Source of the DNA: Cutaneotrichosporon cavernicola
Taxonomy: Eukaryota; Basidiomycota; Tremellomycetes; Trichosporonales; Trichosporonaceae
Direction: 5' to 3'
DNA: 64,000 nt
Assembly: GCF_030864355.1 (NCBI RefSeq)
Contig: NC_083393.1
Location: forward strand, 744,001 to 808,000
This document shows positions 58,584 through 64,000 of the stretch, piece by piece. Within the stretch, counting starts at the first letter, position 1, and each line of letters begins with the position of its first letter. Position numbers and translations under genes: made by a program. The notes under the pieces are model-generated. The model was given only the letters and a program-made list of their open reading frames with translations. It was not told the origin of the DNA and ran no database searches.

Positions 58584-59165
58584 ATGTCCGATTCCCCAGC
58601 CCCCGAGATCCTCCTCTTCGCCCGCGGCGTCATCGCCCTCCTGGACCTCTGGCCCGCCCTCACCATTGCGGTCCGGGAAGGCTGGGGTGGCCACGACAGT
58701 GCGGAGAAGAAGACTTTCCTCGCCTCCGAGATCGTCGAGCTGTTCGACACGCGTGCAGACCGGCTTCCAGACAACACGATCGATCCCAAGGGCGACGACC
58801 CGCTCGACCGCGACCAGGTCTCCGACCTGCTTGCGCAGGTCATGAGCGACGAGTTTGAGGCCGCTGTCGAGGACGACAGCCTGGACCCACTCGGCGCGGA
58901 TATCGTGCGCTGCTGGCGCGACGTGCTCGCCGGTAAGGTGGAGGTTGTTGAGGGGCTCGAGAACAAGGCGGCCGAGGTTGGTCGGATGGGCGTTAAGGCG
59001 CAGAGTGGGGGCGGTGAGGTCGAGGTCGATTCGGAGGGGGAGGAGTGGGAGAGCGACGATGAGGCCCCGGAACTTGTGCCGGTTGCTCATGAACCTAAGG
59101 AGCGCCAGGACCCTGTTGTCGACGACGATGGGTTCACGCTCGTCCAGAAGCCCCGCCGCCGCTAG
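58584..59165 (+). CDS. TSR2: Tsr2, pre-rRNA processing factor / eS26 chaperone
   Basis: Intronless gene encoding 193 residues. In yeast Tsr2 escorts ribosomal protein eS26 from importin to the pre-40S particle. The N-terminal helical domain ARGVIALLDLWPALTIAVRE, VREGWGGHDS and WW-like pocket match the family. The acidic middle (EVEVDSEGEEWESDDEAPEL) would bind basic eS26. The terminal DDDGFTLVQKPRRR is the conserved Tsr2 C-terminal motif. Length is close to other fungal Tsr2 proteins. The start MSDSPAPEILLF is the first ATG downstream of an A/C-rich leader. Confidence 0.92.
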   Translation: MSDSPAPEILLFARGVIALLDLWPALTIAVREGWGGHDSAEKKTFLASEIVELFDTRADRLPDNTIDPKGDDPLDRDQVSDLLAQVMSDEFEAAVEDDSLDPLGADIVRCWRDVLAGKVEVVEGLENKAAEVGRMGVKAQSGGGEVEVDSEGEEWESDDEAPELVPVAHEPKERQDPVVDDDGFTLVQKPRRR

Positions 59166-59505
59166 GCCGCCACGCCCCGACGGCCGACAGCCGACAGCCG
59201 ATGCAAGCCCACGCCTCCCTTATGCGCCCCATACACGCGTCCGTGACGAGCCGCCTCCGTTTTGGTCTATAGTGTATATATCTAGTCTGCGCCTTCAGCG
59301 CCTCATCATGCATAGATCTGGATCTCAGCATGGTATGTCCAGTGGCTTCCGCGGTGTATTCGAACATAGAATAGAAGTCTATACATTACGTGCGAACATA
59401 CTAATCTGGCGCGGCTCTAATACCGCACGTTGATCGTCTCTCTCCCCCGTCGTCCACACGGCGCGCAACACCGTACAATGACGCCGGGCTGCGCCGTGAG
59501 CGCGT
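59166..59505. other. intergenic stretch, convergent
   Basis: 340 bp between the TSR2 and PIS1 stops. Presumably 3' UTRs. Nothing else seen. Confidence 0.5.
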
Positions 59506-60911
59506 CTACTCGACGATGGCCTGCGCTGTGGAAGCTCTCAGGGCAGCCGCACGCGCCTGCTGGCGCTCAATGAGGTCGATACCGACGAGCTGGGGTCAGC
59601 TTTTATTCAGAACAAGAGATCTGCCACAAGTGAGTCGGCATGTTGAGGCCTGGTCACGCAGAAGCGCTATCACAGGACCCAGCGATCGTCATCACGCCAC
59701 TGATGGGCGTCACGCAACTCACAATCTTGGACGCCTTCCAGAACTGAACGCAGTTGATAACCTGTTTGCCAAACATGATGGGGAAGTTGAGAATGGCGAG
59801 GAGCTGGGGCCAAGTAAGCCAGATCGAATCGGAGATGGGTGTGTCGATGAATGCCATGAGGTAGAGCGCGACAAAGAAGAGCTCGTTGCAGAAGCAGAAG
59901 GTGAAGAGCGTAACCTTGCTGTTGTAGTACAGCCACAGGATGCGCGAGACGTCCTCCGTGACCTTCTTGTGCGACGACGAGCCGGTAACGAGCGAGCTAA
60001 GGTTAGCGGGCGCAATGTGCAGCGGGGTTAGGGTAAGGCGGGCGCGAGCGAGAGCACAGCATGCTTGTGACGTGGGTGACAGCGTCTGTCTGTCCATACT
60101 CGGCGGCATATATCTGCGGTAGCAAGCGCGGCCTGGGTAGTCTCCCCTCCGCATCTGGCTCAGAGGCCGACGGCCAGGCTGCCGTGCCAAACCCGCCCAG
60201 ACCCTTCTCCTCCAGTCCCTCCACCGTCCCTGGGCGGAACCCATTTCCATCTCCATCTCCAATACGGGTTTTCCACCAAACTCACGAGTACATGTGGATG
60301 TAATGGCTTGCAAAGTCGAGCGCGAGGAGAAACTGGAGCGTGATGACCATGGACGGGTACTGGGCGTACTTGATGGCGAGGAAGCAGAGGAGGCACGCCG
60401 TCGTGCAGCGGTCCGTGACCATGTCAAGCACGGCGCCAAACTTGGACGACTGGCCGAGTGCGCGTGCAGCCTGCCCGTCCACTGCGTCGAGTAGGCACGA
60501 GATACCATAGATGGTCGTACACAGCAGCGGGCGGACCGGCATGTAGTACAAGCTCACACCTGCGAGGATGACGCGCGCATAGCCGATGAGGTTGGGGACG
60601 AAGAGGAAGACATTCTCGTCAACGCTGCAGCGTTAGCCAACGCAAAGAATGACAGCCAGCCACAAACTGGCATCTGCTGAGTCACTCACGTAGTGGTTCT
60701 ATTTGTGTGCATCGAGGCAATGTCAGCATTCATTCGGGGTCGCACATCGCATCGCAGCTCACGCGAGATCCACGGCACTGGTGTCAGAGAGATCAAGAGG
60801 CGAAACGCACTATTTTGCATCGTACACGTCTTCGATGTTACGGGTGCGCGAGCCGACGCGCGGGCGTTGGCGGACAACACCTTCGCTCTGTGGTCTCGCC
60901 TGGGGTGGCAT
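59506..60911 (-). CDS. PIS1: phosphatidylinositol synthase Pis1
   Basis: CDP-alcohol phosphatidyltransferase that joins CDP-diacylglycerol and myo-inositol at the ER/Golgi membrane. The simplest model has exons 60911-60811, 60624-60286, 59996-59723 and 59589-59506, 265 residues. The catalytic signature is DAVDGQAARALGQSSKF, then GAVLDMVTDR (DG-x2-AR-x8-G-x3-D-x3-D). NVFLFVPNLIGYARVILAG is the conserved first transmembrane region; further hydrophobic segments follow (ITLQFLLALDFASHYIHMYS, LFTFCFCNELFFVALYLMAF). The N-terminal 33 residues are Arg/Gln-rich and end DVYDAK. The first intron (186 nt) contains two candidate in-frame microexons. It diverges from COG6 over 339 bp. Confidence 0.93.
60690..60777 (-). 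other. candidate cassette microexons (15 and 9 nt) in PIS1 intron 1
   Basis: Candidate A, 60777-60763, follows GACACCAG and precedes GTGAGC. Candidate B, 60698-60690, follows AAATAG and precedes GTGAGT. Including A adds AVDLA in frame; A plus B adds AVDLATTT; B alone would create a TAA stop at the exon 1 junction. All three segments flanking them have good branch and splice signals. Whether they are used is not known. Confidence 0.45.
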
Positions 60912-61250
60912 GGAAAACGCGGGTAGAACAATGAGGGAGGAGTGAGGGGAAACTGGAAAATCCGCCGCGGTGTGTAGGGCAGTGAGTGTGCGGATGAAGA
61001 GGAAAGAGTAAATGGAGAAGTGGAGAGAAGTGGAGAGAGATTGAGATGGAGAAGTGACGACTACCAAGGTCGTCGTTCTTATGTAACACTTGTTAGGAGG
61101 CTTGATCAACGGCTAATGAAAATAGGAACCCATTAGGAATTTGTATTAGAATCTAGCATGCCAACGGAAGCAGTCGCGTGTCAATGTCGGCGATGACGCT
61201 GGTTGATCCCAGAACAACTTGTTGACACGTTGGCATTGACATATCTCACC
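60912..61250. promoter_or_regulatory. divergent promoter region, PIS1 / COG6
   Basis: 339 bp between divergent starts. The PIS1 leader is CT-rich as transcribed. No inositol-response-like element (CATGTGAA) was recognised by eye. Confidence 0.4.
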
Positions 61251-63490
61251 ATGACCAGCCTACTAGCACCAGGCCCGTCAGGCTCGGGCAGCGCGACGCC
61301 CACGCCCGCAGCATCGAGGAACAACCCGATCAGCCTGCGCATTTACAAGGCGATCGGGACGAGCTTTGACGACCGCAGCTCGCGCGAGGCGCTCGAGATC
61401 GCGTCGAGCTTCTACTCGGCCAAAGGCAAGGGGCGGACTGACGACGACATCCTCCCCATCCGCCGCACGCTCAAGGGACAGAGCGCAGCGACCGCGCGAC
61501 GCAACCTCAAGCGCGACGTGGAAGCGCGCATGGCTGGTGGAGCGCAGCGTTTCCTCACAGCATTCGGCGAGGTCGATGACAAGCTCGACGTGCTCCGCGA
61601 ACACATGCTGGACATGCAGAGCCGGTGCGACGCTGTACAAGCTGAGTTGGATCAGGCCAACTCAGGGACAAAGTACCTCCTGGAGCGGGCCGATGGGCTG
61701 CGGTCGCAACGGTGGGTCAGAACATGACTTGGCTGACCCCAGTGCGAGCGCACAACTACGCCTTTCGCTTGTCAAGCTCTTCCTAGCGCGGTTTACGCTC
61801 ACGCCGGCGGAAGAAGCGGCATTGACATCGCGCGACCACGATGTCGGGCCAGAGTTGTTTACCGCGCTTGACCGCGTCGAGACGATCCGGCGCGACTGTC
61901 AAGCGCTGCTCGGCGGCGACGAGAGCCGAATGCAGGCCGGCTTGGATATCATGGCTGCTACTGGGACGCAGATGGAGGCGGGGTATACCAAGCTACATCG
62001 CTGGCTCGAATTTGCGTTCCGGCAGATGACGCGCGAGGCTCACCTCGAGGTCTCGCCGGCTATGCGCGAGGGCGTGAAGCGCCTAGCTGCGCGGCCCACG
62101 CAGCTCAAGGACGCGCTGGGTGTTTTGACAAGCACGCGGCAGAGCGCGATCCTCACGGCTTTCTTGGACGCGCTAACGCGCGGGGGACCGAATGGACTAC
62201 CGCGCCCGATCGAGATCCACGCGCACGATCCGACGCGTTATGTGGGCGACATGCTGGCGTGGGTGCACCAGACCACGGCGAGCGAACACGAACTCCTGGA
62301 GAGCCTGTTTGGTGTGCGTGCGGAACGCATGGTTGGCGCGGAACGTGACACGGCGAGCACCGAGGCCAGCAAACGCGTCGGTGAGGCGCTCGACCGCGAC
62401 TTGGAGGGACTGGGCCGACCGCTGAAATTGCGAATTGAACAAACTATTAAGAGCCAGGAGGGCATCATCATGACTTACCGCATCGTCAACCTCGTGCAGT
62501 TCTACCTCGTTACCATGCGTAAGACTATCGGCCCAGACGCACTGCTCGTTAAGACTCTCCAGGAGTATGTCCATCTTGATTCCGTACATCACACTGACAC
62601 CAGACTGTATGACTACGCCAACGCAGCGTTCTTCGAGACGCTGCAAGCGCAGGGACGCTCCCTCCTCCGCTTCCTGCACCCTCCGGACGCGACGCTTTCC
62701 CCACCCCTCAGCCTGCGCGACGTCTGTCAAGTACTCCGCGAGATTATAACCGTGTACGACACATCGCTCGTCGATGCGGCCGAGCGCGAGACGGATTTTG
62801 CCAAGCTGCTCGATGCGGCTGTCGACCCTGCGGTCGAGATGTGCGAGCGCATGGCAGACTTGCGCAAGGCGAGCGGGACCAACGGCGCGTGGGACAAGGA
62901 CGTGTTCCTCGTCAACTGCCTCGAGTATCTTGAGGTGAGGCGAACGCTGGAGAACCCACTCACACAAGCACACGCTCGAGCCGTACCAGTTCACCGCCCC
63001 GCGCGTGCAGGGACTGCAGCTGCAGATAGAGACGCACGTCGAGTCGATGACCTTCGAACATGTGAGGTGACCACACCTGGTTAGGGCTAACATCAGCACG
63101 GCAAGCTTCTCGAGCAGTGCGGCCTCGCAACAGTCATGCGCGCGATCCACAGTCGGCCACCAGATGTGAGCTATCTTTAGTCTCGTAGGCAGCTGACAGC
63201 AGACACCACTCTCCCGCCTTCCCGGTGCCACGGCGACCGAGCTCACCGCGGCGCTCACAAAGTTCTCGTCCTTCCTCACATCACACGACCCGCTCACGTC
63301 CCCGCGCCTCGCGCTTCTCACCAACCCGCGCTCCGCCGAGGTCATCCACCGTACAGCTCTGCGGCGCATTGCAGAGGCGTACGCCGAGGTGTGTGATCGC
63401 GTGCTGGACAAGAAGGAGGGGTATGAGTTTGCCGAGACGCTGCTTCGCCGCGGACGAGACGAAGTTGAAGTCGCTCTAGGCGTACAGTAA
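61251..63490 (+). CDS. COG6: COG complex subunit 6
   Basis: Subunit of the conserved oligomeric Golgi tethering complex (lobe B), 687 residues. Exons: 61251-61711, 61743-62564, 62604-62934, 62969-63061, 63097-63165 and 63203-63490. Family features: NPISLRIYKAIGTSFDD, REALEIASSFYSAKGKGRTD and RRNLKRDVEARMAGGAQRFL at the N-terminus, a coiled region around GEVDDKLDVLREHMLDMQSR, and VRAERMVGAERDTASTE plus VGDMLAWVHQTTASEHELLE in the middle. Helical C-terminus is present to the stop. The first intron is 31 nt, the others 34-39 nt; every junction is in frame. It converges on SEC53 with only 30 bp between stop codons. Confidence 0.93.
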
Positions 63491-63520
63491 CCACTGTCCA
63501 TGCATCTATTCTACTACATA

Positions 63521-63950
63521 CTAGTGGAGGAAGAGCTCGTCAAGGAGCTTCATCGTGTCCTCGGGGCACGTGACGGCGTGCCCGATCGTGCGGGGGTCCT
63601 CATAGATCTCGTAGTCGTTACCGCCCTTGAAGGTCTGGTGTGAGCTCTACGGCAGAATAAAGCTTACCTTGTCACCGAAGAAGTGCATCTCGTCGAACCC
63701 CTCGCCCTCGAGACGTCCAAGGGCGTACGTCTTGTCCCATCCCACGGGGAAGACGTCAAACGAGATCTGTCCTCCGATCGAGTAGGTGAGGTTGAGGTGG
63801 GCAAACTTCTCGCGCAGCACCTCGACAAACTTGGTGCGGATGCCGTGCTCAAGGTCGTACTTCTCAAAGGCGATACGCTCGTCCTGCGCGCAGTTACGGC
63901 CGATGGGCGACACGTTGATCATGCCGTTGCGGAACTCGACAAAGGTGCCA
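63521..63950 (-). CDS. SEC53: phosphomannomutase Sec53, 3' part (cut by window edge)
   Basis: HAD-family enzyme converting mannose-6-phosphate to mannose-1-phosphate for GDP-mannose. Two exons are seen: 63950-63668 and 63634-63521, separated by a 33-nt intron. Motifs: [18 protein letters not shown] (substrate cap), [31 protein letters not shown] and [20 protein letters not shown]. The N-terminal half with the DxDGT nucleophile is beyond the right edge. The acceptor at 63951 (CTAACACCAG) is clear, but its donor is uncertain: a GTATGT at 63980 would make a 30-nt intron, though the preceding codons do not match the expected KRGTF context. I leave the intron open to the edge. Confidence 0.92.
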
Positions 63951-64000
63951 CTGGTGTTAGCGGCTGTGTTGAAGACATACGCGGGTAGCAGACACAGAAC
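63951..64000 (-). other. unresolved edge of SEC53 intron or exon
   Basis: 50 bp at the right edge upstream of the SEC53 exon. It probably is intron with its donor outside the window; a 30-nt intron plus 20 nt of exon is the alternative. Confidence 0.5.

Noticed and set aside
63951..63980. Possible 30-nt intron in SEC53
   Set aside because: Donor and acceptor exist, but the preceding codons would read LLPAGTF, not the expected KRGTF context; more likely part of a longer intron that leaves the window.
1..64000. Transposons, retroelements, CRISPR arrays, rDNA
   Set aside because: No reverse transcriptase, transposase or integrase motifs, no long terminal or inverted repeats, and no regularly spaced repeat array seen.

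Overview
The window is gene-dense nuclear DNA of a basidiomycete fungus. Spliceosomal introns are everywhere, the coding sequence is GC-rich, and the proteins are typical of fungi: CENP-C/Mif2 with a cupin, Rsp5, Snu23, Wbp1-type OST48, Pis1 and Sec53. The many introns of only 31-40 nt, with a CTGAC or CTAAC branch site almost touching the acceptor AG, suggest Tremellomycetes, perhaps Trichosporonales. The lineage is inferred from gene style; no database was searched. I modelled 24 protein genes (73 introns) and two intron-containing tRNA genes. I saw no transposon, rDNA or CRISPR array.

Left third (1-26 kb): URB1/NPA1 (ribosome biogenesis); a small unknown coiled-coil gene on the minus strand; a large alpha-arrestin; an AAAP amino-acid permease; a Prx5-type peroxiredoxin with a probable mitochondrial presequence; a minus-strand DNA 3'-phosphatase without a kinase domain; an unrecognised acidic protein; and an intronless alpha/beta hydrolase. 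Two wide gaps, 7.1-9.5 kb and 15.0-16.9 kb, hold nothing I can support.

Middle (26-47 kb) is compact: a small Cys-rich membrane protein, mitochondrial Qri7, importin alpha, a DUF2470 membrane protein, GPN1/Npa3, guanylate kinase, Mif2/CENP-C, Rsp5, Snu23/ZMAT2 and Nup133. Several neighbours are divergent over 200-300 bp or converge with 60-200 bp between stops.

Right third (47-64 kb): tRNA-Leu(AAG); a 1,600-residue candidate transcription factor with a GDS1-like winged helix and an APSES/KilA-N domain, preceded by a 3-kb gap with a purine-rich stretch; tRNA-Glu(CTC) with a long intron; OST48/Wbp1; Tsr2; phosphatidylinositol synthase; Cog6; and the 3' part of phosphomannomutase Sec53, cut by the window edge.

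The genes are housekeeping and do not form one pathway. Recurring themes are ribosome biogenesis (Urb1, Tsr2), nuclear transport (importin alpha, Nup133, Gpn1), and secretory, glycosylation and lipid functions (OST48, Sec53, Cog6, Pis1). The most unusual signal is the miniaturised intron population: 31 of the 73 modelled introns are 37 nt or shorter, with a floor at 31 nt, including a 31-nt GC-AG intron. Next are two candidate cassette microexons inside the first Pis1 intron.
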